NCBI GenBank assembly: GCA_029251165.1
Contig: JAQXDW010000091.1
Span: 1 to 40,567 of the forward strand
Direction of reading: 5' to 3'
Length of the DNA: 40,567 nucleotides
DNA from: Myxococcota bacterium
Lineage (GTDB): Bacteria > Myxococcota_A > UBA796
In this document: positions 7,530 to 16,459 of the stretch, one piece after another
How positions within the stretch are numbered: the first letter of the stretch is position 1
Layout: every line of letters starts with the position of its first letter
The notes under the pieces: model-generated
The model's database searches: none
The model's input: the letters and a program-made list of their open reading frames with translations, nothing else
Told to the model about the DNA's origin: nothing
Position numbers and translations under genes: made by a program

Positions 7530-10500
7530 TCAGCCCCCCGCTGAGTGATACGGGCAGCCCACGGGCGGGACGGGGCCCTCGTGGTCAGGGACGGGTGGGT
7601 CGTCTTCCCAGACCTTGGCCTGGTACTGGAACATGGGCTTGAGCAGCACGTTGCGGAGGTCGCTGCGAAAGAAGAGACTGGACGCCGCGCCCGACATCGG
7701 CGGAACCAGCCACGACCAGTCGCCGAAGACGGCGCGTCCACACGCCTTCTCCTGCTGCTCGAAGCGATGGAAGTAGTCGGACATCTTGTGGTGATCGAGC
7801 ATGCGCACGCGGTGCTTCTTGAAGCTGTGCATCACCGCCACGCTCAGCTCGACCATCGCCCGATCCTTCCACATGGTGGACGAGTCCGAGCAGTCCAGCC
7901 CCAGCTTCTCAGCCACGACCGGCAGCATGTTGTAGCGATCCGCATCGGCCAGGTTTCGCGCACCGATCTCGGTGACCATGTAGAACCCGTTGAACGGCAC
8001 ACAGCGGTAGGTAATGCCCCCCAGATCGAGGGCCATCTCGCTCACCGCCGGCAGGGCATACCAGCGCAGCCCAAGCCCGGCAAACCAGGGATACGCAGGA
8101 TGCTCAAGCGGCACCTCAAGGAGGGCATCTTCGGGGAGCACGAACACCTTGGGCGGACGGTCTCCGATCTGGATGACCAGCGGCAGGACGTCGAAGCGCC
8201 CCCCGCCTCCGCTCCAGCCCAGCGCCTGGATGCGCTCGGTCAGATCACAGTTTGCGGGATCGCCCACCACGGTGCCGTCCGGCTGCCGATAGCCCGCGTA
8301 TCGAATCAGCTGACCATTCCAGATCCGAATGCCAGGCGCGCCGGGGCGGAAGACCGTGAGCATCGAGCGGATGTCGCCGCCGTTGGTCGCTCGGCGCATG
8401 TGCTCGACCAGCGCCGCAAACAGCTCCTCTTCGGTCTCGAGGTGCCGCATGTCGCGCACCTCAAGGTGCTGCCAGAAGAACCGCCCGATGCAGCGGGTGC
8501 TGTTCCGCCACGCCAGCTGGGCACCATAGGTCAGCTCCGCGGGGGTGTGGGTGTAGGTTCCCGTGCGCGACAGCTCGTCCGAAACGGCCTCAACCCGGTT
8601 CTTTACCGCTGACTGAAGCCCCTGCTCTCGGTACATCTGAGAGAGAAACGCCTCCGCTTCACGGGCGATGGCAGGAGCCGCATTCGGGTCGAGAAAGAAG
8701 CTCTCGGCCTGAACGGGCAGCTCCTCGTTCTGCACAGTGACCGGGCTCGCAGAGGCCGTGGAGGGGGGCTCGACGCGCTGCCCCGCGTCGTTGATCGCAG
8801 AGAAGAACCGCTCGGTGCGTACCGCCGATGACGGCCAGCCGCAGTCCTCCAGTGCGGCACAGACCATCTCCATGTACCGCGCGGGTCCGCACACAAAGGC
8901 CAGCCCACCCGCACGGTAGGGGTACTCGCGCGCGATCGTGCCTGGGTCGAGCCGAGACCCCTGGGCCGTGCAGCGTCGCGTCCAGCTCACCGGACCATCA
9001 GAGAGGCGGTCGAGCTCGTCGGCGAAGACAAAGTCTGAGGACTTTCGGGCGGACCAGTCGATGTGAAGGGGAACCCTCACCGTCTGCTTGCTCAGGGTTC
9101 GCGCCAGGGCGATGCCAGGAGTCACCCCGATCCCCCCCGCAAACATCACCACCGGACCATGCTCCTCTGGCCGCAAGCAGAAGTCACCTTGCGGTGATGA
9201 GCAGCGAATGAGGGCATCTTTGTCCGCATAGTCCGCCAACCATCTACTGAACTGGCCCATCTCTTCGCGCTTGATGGTGAGCTCATAGGCATCCGGCGCG
9301 CCACCGGGGCTGGTGAGGGTGTAGGCACGGGTCACCCAGCGGCCATTGATCCGTCCCTGGAGGACGATGTGCTGTCCGGGGAGCGCGGACTGCACCGCAC
9401 CCTCTCCGGGCCTGAAGCGCACCCGGATGATGTCCTTGGACAAGGGGGTGACGTCGAGCAGCTCGGCCACCTGAAGGCGTGGAGATCCGAGAATTTCCTC
9501 CACGACTGGGGTACAGCCGCCGCAGACCAGGGTGGCGCCCGTCGCACGGGCCACTGCCGCGACCGACATCTGACCGGCCTCACAGGCCACCTGCAGCTGA
9601 CCACGACTCACCCCCGCACAGTGGCAGATCACCTGGTCTGGCTCGCTGCTTTCCTGAAGCGCAGACATGCACAGCACGCCAGCCTCAAGAAAGACCGCGC
9701 GCTCCCATGGGCGCAGCACGCGCTTCGCAAACAGGTCTCCCATCATGTCCCGAAGCTCAGGCCAGGGCTTACGAGACGCGAGCCCAGTCAGGCACCCGTC
9801 GCGAAGCTCGATGACCCGGAGATCCTCGCCGGTGCCGTAGTGCAGCAGCTCCGGCGAGGCCTCGATCCCGCTCCAGCGCGCCTCGAAGGCGGCGTTGTTT
9901 CGAGTCCGACGTACCGTGAGCGTTCCGCCGCTGGCCAGCTCCAGCCGGCTGAGCGTGGCATCGATCGACATGCACGGATCGTCGACGTCCCACAGCAGGC
10001 CTGCCGTCTCTGGAAAGGGGTCACCAAACGCACCATACCGACGCATCATGATGCCGTGCCCCGGGATGATGTTCAGCGGCACAAACGCCAGCCGGTGCGC
10101 ACGCAAGACCGCCTCGACCGGTGTGCGTCCCTGCCATCCGGGCTCCGAAGCGTGAGCGGCCAGGAGATGCTCGACCAGCGCATGCGCCGCTGCCGGTGCC
10201 AGGCCGTCACCGACCCAGTCGTTGCAGAGGTACGCGACAGGCAGCGCCCGGAAGAGAAGCGGAGCGGTGGCGTCCTTCAGGGCATATCGGAGCGCCTCTC
10301 CCACCCCCGCGACAAATTCCTGCGACTCCAAGGTCCCGCTGCGGTCGGTGTCTGCGGCTTGGGCGAGGGTCCTGGAGAGCGTCTCGGGAGCCCCCAGCGC
10401 GACCATGGCGTCGACGGCATTCTGGATGGAGACAAGTCCAGTCTCAGAGTCCGCCATCTCCGCCATCTGAAGCGAGATGAACGGCTCGGGATCGCGCAGA

Positions 10501-11018
10501 TCTGCGATCAGCTCGCTGACCAGCGAAGCCAGCTGATGCCCGTAGAGCGGCTGCGGTCCCACCACACGCTCGCCAGGCAAGGGGGTCCCGTCCAGCCAGT
10601 CCAGGACCAGCTCAGCCACATCCTGGCCAGCAACCCAGGGGACCGCGTCCATGCCTTCGCACAAGGCGAACATTCCATGCCGAAGCACGCTCGCGCGCGT
10701 GTGGAGAAGGGACTCTGTTAGCGGCGCGTGCTGAAGCGTCGCGACGCCGGCGCTCCTGGCGCGCTGCTCCAGTAGAGCCCGCTGAGAGCCCTCGGGAGAT
10801 GGTCCTGGCAGCACGACGAGCAGCGCACAGTCCGGTACGCTCAGTGCCTGCTCAAGCTGCGCGCGCACGTCTCTCGCGTCGGTGTAGCCGACCAGGAACA
10901 CCACCCGGTCCCCAGGCGCCGGCGCGATGACCACACCCGGCGCCACCACCTCCGGAGCCGGCTCCGTCCAATACGAGAGGACGGGGTGCTGAGGGCGCGA
11001 GATCACAAGAACAGGCAT
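7530..11018 (-). CDS. nos: Self-sufficient nitric oxide synthase: NmrA-like / EF-hand / BFD [2Fe-2S] / FNR reductase / NOS oxygenase fusion
   Basis: Predicted to make NO and citrulline from L-arginine, passing NAD(P)H electrons to the heme within one 1162-residue chain. Start at 11018: GGAG six bases upstream; an earlier in-frame start would add 23 unlikely residues. Order: ~1-145 NmrA-like Rossmann region (HTRASVLRHGMF, DVAELVLDWLDG); ~165-260 helical region with an EF-hand loop DTDRSGTLESQE at 223-234; ~320-450 uncharacterised; ~463-510 BFD-type [2Fe-2S] (CHC at 465/467, CGGC at 499/502); ~520-740 ferredoxin-reductase fold with RAYT (564-567), GGIGVTPG (628-635) and FVCGP (708-712); ~773-1162 NOS oxygenase (PF02898). 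In the oxygenase, WRNSTRCIGR carries the heme thiolate Cys843, Glu1017 is the arginine-binding Glu, and DWSWLVPPMSG is the pterin region. The reductase-first order recalls, from memory, the Sorangium cellulosum NOS. Divergent from a regulator gene. Confidence 0.93.
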   Translation of the reverse strand: MPVLVISRPQHPVLSYWTEPAPEVVAPGVVIAPAPGDRVVFLVGYTDARDVRAQLEQALSVPDCALLVVLPGPSPEGSQRALLEQRARSAGVATLQHAPLTESLLHTRASVLRHGMFALCEGMDAVPWVAGQDVAELVLDWLDGTPLPGERVVGPQPLYGHQLASLVSELIADLRDPEPFISLQMAEMADSETGLVSIQNAVDAMVALGAPETLSRTLAQAADTDRSGTLESQEFVAGVGEALRYALKDATAPLLFRALPVAYLCNDWVGDGLAPAAAHALVEHLLAAHASEPGWQGRTPVEAVLRAHRLAFVPLNIIPGHGIMMRRYGAFGDPFPETAGLLWDVDDPCMSIDATLSRLELASGGTLTVRRTRNNAAFEARWSGIEASPELLHYGTGEDLRVIELRDGCLTGLASRKPWPELRDMMGDLFAKRVLRPWERAVFLEAGVLCMSALQESSEPDQVICHCAGVSRGQLQVACEAGQMSVAAVARATGATLVCGGCTPVVEEILGSPRLQVAELLDVTPLSKDIIRVRFRPGEGAVQSALPGQHIVLQGRINGRWVTRAYTLTSPGGAPDAYELTIKREEMGQFSRWLADYADKDALIRCSSPQGDFCLRPEEHGPVVMFAGGIGVTPGIALARTLSKQTVRVPLHIDWSARKSSDFVFADELDRLSDGPVSWTRRCTAQGSRLDPGTIAREYPYRAGGLAFVCGPARYMEMVCAALEDCGWPSSAVRTERFFSAINDAGQRVEPPSTASASPVTVQNEELPVQAESFFLDPNAAPAIAREAEAFLSQMYREQGLQSAVKNRVEAVSDELSRTGTYTHTPAELTYGAQLAWRNSTRCIGRFFWQHLEVRDMRHLETEEELFAALVEHMRRATNGGDIRSMLTVFRPGAPGIRIWNGQLIRYAGYRQPDGTVVGDPANCDLTERIQALGWSGGGGRFDVLPLVIQIGDRPPKVFVLPEDALLEVPLEHPAYPWFAGLGLRWYALPAVSEMALDLGGITYRCVPFNGFYMVTEIGARNLADADRYNMLPVVAEKLGLDCSDSSTMWKDRAMVELSVAVMHSFKKHRVRMLDHHKMSDYFHRFEQQEKACGRAVFGDWSWLVPPMSGAASSLFFRSDLRNVLLKPMFQYQAKVWEDDPPVPDHEGPVPPVGCPYHSAGG

Positions 11019-11318
11019 GAGATACTCCAAAGATACGTTGAGAACGTGTAGACGATGTGACCTGCGCCGCGTGTCCGAGCTCAGCACAAGAGCCGCGCGA
11101 CGACCCTCCAGAGTCCGAGCTCACTTGACCCTTCCCCTGCTGACAGGACCGATCGTTGAACACTGCTGGGGGTGAGTGTCGCACAGTCTCTGGGCGAACG
11201 GCTGCCGTGGTGTACGCGCCTAAACCTGGGACGCTCAGCGCATCCCTCGACACCAAGCGGCCCTGATGCTGACACACCGCAGCCATTCCCCTGGCTCCGC
11301 CTCGCTAAGATGTGAGTC
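11019..11318. promoter_or_regulatory. Divergent NOS/regulator intergenic region with an 11-bp direct repeat
   Basis: This 300-bp region separates the divergent NOS and winged-helix regulator genes and must hold both promoters. GTCCGAGCTCA occurs at 11073-11083 and again at 11113-11123, exactly 40 bp apart, each containing the palindrome GAGCTC; they lie 55 and 95 bp upstream of the NOS start. Direct repeats are the usual target form for SARP/OmpR-type winged helices, so they are candidate operator sites. No convincing -35/-10 pair was found. Confidence 0.45.
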
Positions 11319-13913
11319 GTGCTCCGTCACCTCCAGCTCCAGGGCTGCACCATCGACCTGGACCAGCGCCGCATCGTTCGGGCCGGAGTCTCGCTCCGGC
11401 TGACCGAGCGCGAGGCCGCGCTGGTGATGCACCTCGCATCCCGGCCCGGCCAGGACGTCCCGCGTACCGAGCTCCTCACCGAGGTCTGGGGCTACACCGC
11501 TGCGGTCAACACCCGCACCATCGACACCACTGTTCGCCGGCTGCGGCAGAAGATCGAGCGAGACCCGCTCAACCCCGAGCACCTCCTGACCGCCTACGGC
11601 ATCGGCTATCGGCTGTCGCTGCAGCAATCCCTGCCCGCCGCGCCTGCGCTGCCGACGGCACCAGCGACGACGCTGCTGGGTCGACAGATCGAGCTGGCCA
11701 CCGGACACGCCCACCTGACCTCCGGGGCGGTGCTCACCCTCATCGGTCCGCCCGGCGTAGGAAAGTCTCGCCTGGCGCTGGCCCTGGCACGCACCTGTGG
11801 CCGCCCGGTTCTCTCCTGCACCCCGACCGGCGTCGGGCTGCTGACTGCAGTGGCCGATGCCCTCACCCTGGACCCCACTGCGCCCGATCTCAGCGGACGG
11901 ATCGCCGCCGCCTTGACCGCTCGGGCGGGGTCGCTGCTGCTGATCGATCCGCTGGGGGCTGCGCTGGGTGAGGCCGCCGATCACATCGCCCGCTGGAGCG
12001 CAATTCCCGGCCTGGCCGTGCTGGTGGTCGCTGCCGAGCGGCTGCGGATCGCGGCGGAGCACCCCCTCATCCTGGAGGGGCTGGACGAAGAGGCCGGCCT
12101 CGCCCTGCTAAATGCCCCCGACGACGATCAGGCGCTGCTCCGTCAGATCGTCGCCCGTGTCGACGGCCTACCCCTCGCCCTGGAGCTGATCGCAGCCCAG
12201 CTCCGTCTGCTGCGCGCCGCGGATCTGCTCCAGCGCATGGACAAGCGGCTGGAGCTGCTGGTTCACGGTCGGCGCGATGCCCCGCGCCACCACCTCAGCC
12301 TGCGAAGCGCCATCGAGAGCGCCTGGAGCATCCTTCCGGCAGCACTCCAGGACATCCTGATCCAGTGTGCGGTCTTTCCCGGCAGCTTCACCCTCGATGC
12401 CGCTGAGGCCGTGCTCCGCTCTCCAGACGACCAGCCGGTCACCGCTCACCTCCTCTCCTTGCTGGATCGGGCGCTGCTGTCTCGTGCGGAGGGCCGCCTC
12501 ACGGTGGAGTCCAACGTCCGCCTCTACGCCGCCAGTCACTCGGCGGATCCCGATCTCTCAGACCGGTTTGACACCTGGGGCATGCACCTGACGGCGCCGC
12601 TGATGCCCTGGTGGGCGAGCGACATGCCCGAGCGCATCGCCGCCCTCGTTCCCGAGCGAGACAGCATCCGTGCCCTCGCCAGGCGCGCCATCGAACACCC
12701 CGATCCCGCGCCGCTTGCCTGTGCCCTCCACCCCTTCCTCGCGCTCCACGGCCCCGCGCCCTTGCACGATGCGCTCCTGGAGGCTGGCGCAGCCGTCGAC
12801 GGCCCCGATGCAGCGCGGCTGCGCACAGCCTGGGCCGGACGGCTCCGACGCCAGCGGCGCATTCCCGAGGCCATCGCCCTCCTCCAGCAGGTCATCGACA
12901 CATCGACCGGCGACGAGTCCGCCGCCGCCCAGGCCAACCTCGGCATCCTCCGCGATCACCAGGGCCATCCCGAGCAGGCCGACGCGATCATCGACGCGGC
13001 CCGTGCTCAGGCAGAGCCCAGCAGCCACGCCCACGGCCTGGCGCTGGCGGCCGCTGGGGTGCTGGCCTTGCGGCGCGGGCAGAGCACCGCTGCCCGGCAG
13101 CACCTCACACAGGCCCGTCGCATCCTCCGCGTGACCGGCGACCACACCGCAGCGCTCATCGCCACCCTCAACGCTGCCCGCTCCCTCCTCGGAGAAGGCC
13201 GGGTCGAGGATGCCCTGGATGCCATCGCCGAGGCAGAGGCGGACGATGCTCGCCTCCTGGGCCGACGGCGCGGCCTGCTGCAGATCTGTGCGGGACACGC
13301 GGAGCTGATCGATGGTGCTCTCGACGACGCCGACAACCACTATGCAGTGGCCGAGGAGCACTACCGACACACCGGCCAGGCGCGTGATGCCCTCCTGGTG
13401 CGACTGTACCGGGGCTGGGTGCTGCTGGAGCAGGCTCAAACCGAGACGGCAGCGCACACTCACCGAGCAGCCCTCAACGAGGCACGCCGCAGCGCCCACG
13501 CCCTCCTCATCCCCCTGGCACAGGTGCAGCTGGCCTGCGCACGCTGGCAGGCTGGACTGCCCGCCGCCGCTGCCCGGCTCTTCCACAAGGCCGCAGACGA
13601 CTACGCCGACCGCTCGGCCCACCGGCTGGCGCTGTATGCCCGCGCCCAGGCCGCTGCGGCACAGGCCGCTGCTGGGCAGCACGCGGCGGCACGCGTCACC
13701 CTCGACGGGCTCGATGCCCTTCCCCTCGCCGACCCCGGTGCCGCCCACATCCTCACCATCGCCCGACAGCACCTCACGCCGGATCCCGACGTGATGGCTG
13801 CGCTGTCGGCCGATCCCGTGGTCACCACCACGCCCACCCTCCGCCTGGCGCTGCGGCGTCTGTTGCAAGCTGTCACATCTAAGACAGAGCCGCCCCCTGC
13901 ACCCAGCGGGTAG
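11319..13913 (+). CDS. Winged-helix / P-loop ATPase / TPR regulator (AfsR-like architecture)
   Basis: An 864-residue transcription regulator. Residues 1-100 form an OmpR/PhoB-type winged helix (LTEREAALVMHLASRPGQDV, RTELLTEVWGY, then RTIDTTVRRLRQKIE and the closing YGIGYRLS). Residues ~120-330 are a STAND/NB-ARC-like ATPase with Walker A GPPGVGKS at 143-150, Walker B LLLID at 206-210 and the GLPLALEL motif at 283-290. The remaining ~480 residues are Ala-rich helical TPR-like repeats (AQANLGILRDHQGHPEQADA, ALDAIAEAEADDARLLGRR). The GTG at 11319 is the first start after an in-frame stop two codons upstream. In AfsR-type proteins ligand or partner binding to the TPR region is thought to gate DNA binding. 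Its divergent position suggests it controls the NOS gene. A lipoprotein gene follows after 25 bp. Confidence 0.88.
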   Translation: MLRHLQLQGCTIDLDQRRIVRAGVSLRLTEREAALVMHLASRPGQDVPRTELLTEVWGYTAAVNTRTIDTTVRRLRQKIERDPLNPEHLLTAYGIGYRLSLQQSLPAAPALPTAPATTLLGRQIELATGHAHLTSGAVLTLIGPPGVGKSRLALALARTCGRPVLSCTPTGVGLLTAVADALTLDPTAPDLSGRIAAALTARAGSLLLIDPLGAALGEAADHIARWSAIPGLAVLVVAAERLRIAAEHPLILEGLDEEAGLALLNAPDDDQALLRQIVARVDGLPLALELIAAQLRLLRAADLLQRMDKRLELLVHGRRDAPRHHLSLRSAIESAWSILPAALQDILIQCAVFPGSFTLDAAEAVLRSPDDQPVTAHLLSLLDRALLSRAEGRLTVESNVRLYAASHSADPDLSDRFDTWGMHLTAPLMPWWASDMPERIAALVPERDSIRALARRAIEHPDPAPLACALHPFLALHGPAPLHDALLEAGAAVDGPDAARLRTAWAGRLRRQRRIPEAIALLQQVIDTSTGDESAAAQANLGILRDHQGHPEQADAIIDAARAQAEPSSHAHGLALAAAGVLALRRGQSTAARQHLTQARRILRVTGDHTAALIATLNAARSLLGEGRVEDALDAIAEAEADDARLLGRRRGLLQICAGHAELIDGALDDADNHYAVAEEHYRHTGQARDALLVRLYRGWVLLEQAQTETAAHTHRAALNEARRSAHALLIPLAQVQLACARWQAGLPAAAARLFHKAADDYADRSAHRLALYARAQAAAAQAAAGQHAAARVTLDGLDALPLADPGAAHILTIARQHLTPDPDVMAALSADPVVTTTPTLRLALRRLLQAVTSKTEPPPAPSG

Positions 13914-13938
13914 ATCCGTCGCACCACAGGAGGGTGTG

Positions 13939-14586
13939 ATGATCAAGCAGGCACTGGTTTTGGCAGCAGTGATGATGGGATGCGACACCGAGTCCGTCGA
14001 GGACACCGGCCCGACGGAGGACACCTTTGACGTGGCCGCAGAGCTTGCGGTGTGGCTGTCGGGGTCCTTCGACTCCAGCGAGCAGGCTGCAGCAGACTAC
14101 AGCTACTACGCCGTTCAGCTCGTCGCCTGCCCGGTCGAGGCTCCGGAGCTGGGTGAGCACGTCCTGTACATCGAGCAGGCCCTCTCCGACACCCCACAGG
14201 AGCCCTATCGCCAGCGCCTGTATGTCATCGAGCCCCTCGAGGACAACAAAGACGGCGCCCCCCAGGCGCGCTCCTCGATCTACACCATCGACAATGAAGA
14301 CGACTTCGTCGGGCTGTGCGATGACGCAGAGATCGCGTCGTTCTCCGCCGATCAGGCTGAGCTGCGCGAGGGCTGCGAGGTCGATCTGACCTGGGACGGC
14401 AGTCAGTTCAGCGGCCAGACCCAGGCCGAGACCTGCTCCAGCACCCTCAACGGCGCCACCTGGGCCAGCAGCGTGGTCACCGTCCAGGATGACCGCATCA
14501 TCTCGTGGGATCAGGGCTGGGATGACGACGGCAACCAGATCTGGGGAGCCACGGCGGGGGGCTACATCTTCCTTCGTCAGGACTGA
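13939..14586 (+). CDS. CpcT/CpeT-like lipoprotein (chromophore lyase fold)
   Basis: A 215-residue lipoprotein: MIKQALVLAAVMMGC with Cys15. The ATG at 13939 has GGAGG five bases upstream and is preferred to the GTG one codon earlier. The mature part matches the CpeT family (PF06206) in its characteristic points: LAVWLSGSFDSSEQA at the start, YYAVQLVACPVE, VLYIEQALSDTPQEPYRQRLYVIEP in the middle, and a late LNGATWASSVVTVQ strand. In cyanobacteria this family attaches phycobilins to phycobiliproteins; outside phototrophs the ligand is unknown. Nothing here indicates phycobiliproteins, so I infer only a lipocalin-like small-molecule binder at the envelope. Close spacing suggests co-transcription with the preceding regulator gene. 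Confidence 0.75.
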   Translation: MIKQALVLAAVMMGCDTESVEDTGPTEDTFDVAAELAVWLSGSFDSSEQAAADYSYYAVQLVACPVEAPELGEHVLYIEQALSDTPQEPYRQRLYVIEPLEDNKDGAPQARSSIYTIDNEDDFVGLCDDAEIASFSADQAELREGCEVDLTWDGSQFSGQTQAETCSSTLNGATWASSVVTVQDDRIISWDQGWDDDGNQIWGATAGGYIFLRQD

Positions 14587-14685
14587 GCTCGACGGTGTGG
14601 GCGAGGGCGAGGAGCTCATCGGCGAGGGCCCCGAGCGACCTCAGCGGCGGATCGCTCTTGGGCGCGTCACAGATGAAGTACAGTG

Positions 14686-14698
14686 TGTTCATTGAACA
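14686..14698. promoter_or_regulatory. 13-bp palindrome just upstream of the DUF4132-like gene
   Basis: TGTTCATTGAACA has perfect 6-bp arms around a central T and sits five bases before the GGAG ribosome site of the gene at 14714. Its place in the leader or promoter suggests an operator or a small RNA hairpin controlling that gene. Confidence 0.4.
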
Positions 14699-14713
14699 TC
14701 TTTGGAGCACACC

Positions 14714-16459
14714 GTGGCACTTCCAGTGTTTGTCCTATGGAATGAAGAAAGCACAAGTCATCTCGTGGTGGGCCGTGGCCGAACCGAGGGCACCAAGAAG
14801 CGCTCCCCAGGACGCAGCCGACTGGTCCGGGACGTCGCCAAGGCGATGACGAAGGTCATGGGCGCTGGCTGGACAGAGCTCACCGTTCCCCCCGATCTGG
14901 CAGGGGCGCTGCCGGTCGTCCTTGCGGCTGCTCAGAGCCCCGATCCCCGCGCACCGCTCTCGCTGGAGCAAGAAGTGCTCTCGTATGGAATTGCCTGCCT
15001 GTTCCCTCGGTGGAATAAGTTCGCCCGGGTGCGCACCCAGAGCACCAAGCTGGTCCGCAAGTGGTTCCACCTCGGCGGGGCGGCATTTGCGGTGCGCACG
15101 CTGAGCCGGGCGGTCAACCTTCGGTATGCCGGCAGCTGGCAGATGACGGCAGACCAGACGCTGAACCTCAAAGCGGGCAGCGCCTTTGAAGCGGCCCCCC
15201 TCAACGCCACCGATATCGACCACCACAAGCGCGACAGTCCGGCCCACGCCCTGGCGTTCCGGACGCTCCGAGAGCTGCTCGCCAACGCGACGGACACCGA
15301 ATACGCCGAGGCGGTGGCGGCGGGCGAGGTGGCGAGAGAGACGGCATCCCTGACCCTTCGGGCGTGGCTGACGTTCGCGATGCCGACCCAGTCTGCCTGG
15401 GCAGCAAGAGACGCCGCCGACATGCTGAAGCGGGATCCAGTTCCCCCCACGTACGTCTTGCTGATGGACGCCGTGCCGGATGTCCACCAGGGCGTCTTGA
15501 TGCACAGCCGACAGCAGCGTCCCCACCACCAGGCACTCAACGCCCTGCTCTCCCACCATGGAGAGGAAGCCGCTCCGGCGCTGCTGGCGCTGGCAAAGCA
15601 GGCCGGAGCCGACAAACAGCACCTGATGTATTGGTGGACGCTCGATGCGCTGGCACAGCTCCCCACCCCCGAGGTCGCGGCCTTCTTGGTGGAGGCCTAC
15701 GCAGCGGGCGAGAAGCAAGAGCACGAGAGGATCGCGCACCTGTTTGAAGCGGCTCCCGAGGTGGCGCTGCCAGCCCTTCAGTCGCGGGTCGGTGACCATC
15801 CCACACTTCAAGCCCCCCTCACCGCGCTCCTGAGGGCCAACCCAGCGCTCGACACCGACGCCGCGCCCCTGAGCCGAGAGGAGGCGCTCCCGCCCCTGCT
15901 GCGCACACCGCCCAGCGGAAAGCCGCCGCCAGCGAAAGACTGGGAGCTGGGTCGACTTCCCCAATTGCGGCTGGTCGGCAGCGACAGCGTGCTCTCTCCA
16001 GAGGCGATGATGACCCTGGGGCATGCGCTGCACGCCAGCAAGGGAGAGCGCAGCGCAGCACTGGACGCGGCCCTGCAGGCCATTGAGCCGGCCGATCGCG
16101 TGGCGCTGGCCGACACGCTTTGGAAGGTGTGGTCGGAGGGACACTCACACTGGGTGATCTTTCTGTCGGCCCGCAAGTGGCTGGGGCTCGCCCAAGGACT
16201 GCTCGGCAATGATGCGGTCGCAGAGCGCATCGCCACGGAGGTCGGAGCTTGGTCTGGCCGGCGCTACAACCAGGGCAAGGCATGCCTGGTGGCGCTACAG
16301 ACCATCGGCACCGATGGCGCTCTTCGGCAGGTTCATGTGCTCTCGAAGACCGCCAAGTCAAAGGGAATTCGCAAGTCAGCCACCCAGGCGCTTCAGGCTG
16401 CCGCAGCCAGACGAAGCGTCAGCGTCGATGCCCTCATCGCGGGCTGGTCCGCGCCCTGA
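14714..16459 (+). CDS. DUF4132/MolR-like helical repeat protein, catalytic C-terminus absent
   Basis: The start is a GTG at 14714 with GGAG six bases upstream, giving MALPVFVLWNEESTSHLVVG; a TTG four codons earlier is less likely. The 581-residue soluble protein is mostly helical. Its end (WVIFLSARKWLGLAQGLLGN, KACLVALQTIGTDGALRQV, then KSKGIRKSATQALQAAAARR and SVSVDALIAGW) resembles the HEAT-like region that precedes the DUF4132 domain in MolR/WGR-type proteins. In those the chain normally continues into DUF4132; here it stops directly after the linker, so this is either a repeat-only version or a C-terminally shortened one. No continuation is seen in other frames downstream. Function is unknown. 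Confidence 0.75.
   Translation: MALPVFVLWNEESTSHLVVGRGRTEGTKKRSPGRSRLVRDVAKAMTKVMGAGWTELTVPPDLAGALPVVLAAAQSPDPRAPLSLEQEVLSYGIACLFPRWNKFARVRTQSTKLVRKWFHLGGAAFAVRTLSRAVNLRYAGSWQMTADQTLNLKAGSAFEAAPLNATDIDHHKRDSPAHALAFRTLRELLANATDTEYAEAVAAGEVARETASLTLRAWLTFAMPTQSAWAARDAADMLKRDPVPPTYVLLMDAVPDVHQGVLMHSRQQRPHHQALNALLSHHGEEAAPALLALAKQAGADKQHLMYWWTLDALAQLPTPEVAAFLVEAYAAGEKQEHERIAHLFEAAPEVALPALQSRVGDHPTLQAPLTALLRANPALDTDAAPLSREEALPPLLRTPPSGKPPPAKDWELGRLPQLRLVGSDSVLSPEAMMTLGHALHASKGERSAALDAALQAIEPADRVALADTLWKVWSEGHSHWVIFLSARKWLGLAQGLLGNDAVAERIATEVGAWSGRRYNQGKACLVALQTIGTDGALRQVHVLSKTAKSKGIRKSATQALQAAAARRSVSVDALIAGWSAP

Noticed and set aside
9369..10721. 450-codon plus-strand frame opposite the NOS gene
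   Set aside because: Shadow of the NOS coding strand.
12558..14024. 488-codon minus-strand frame opposite the regulator
   Set aside because: Shadow frame; the winged helix and Walker motifs are on the plus strand.
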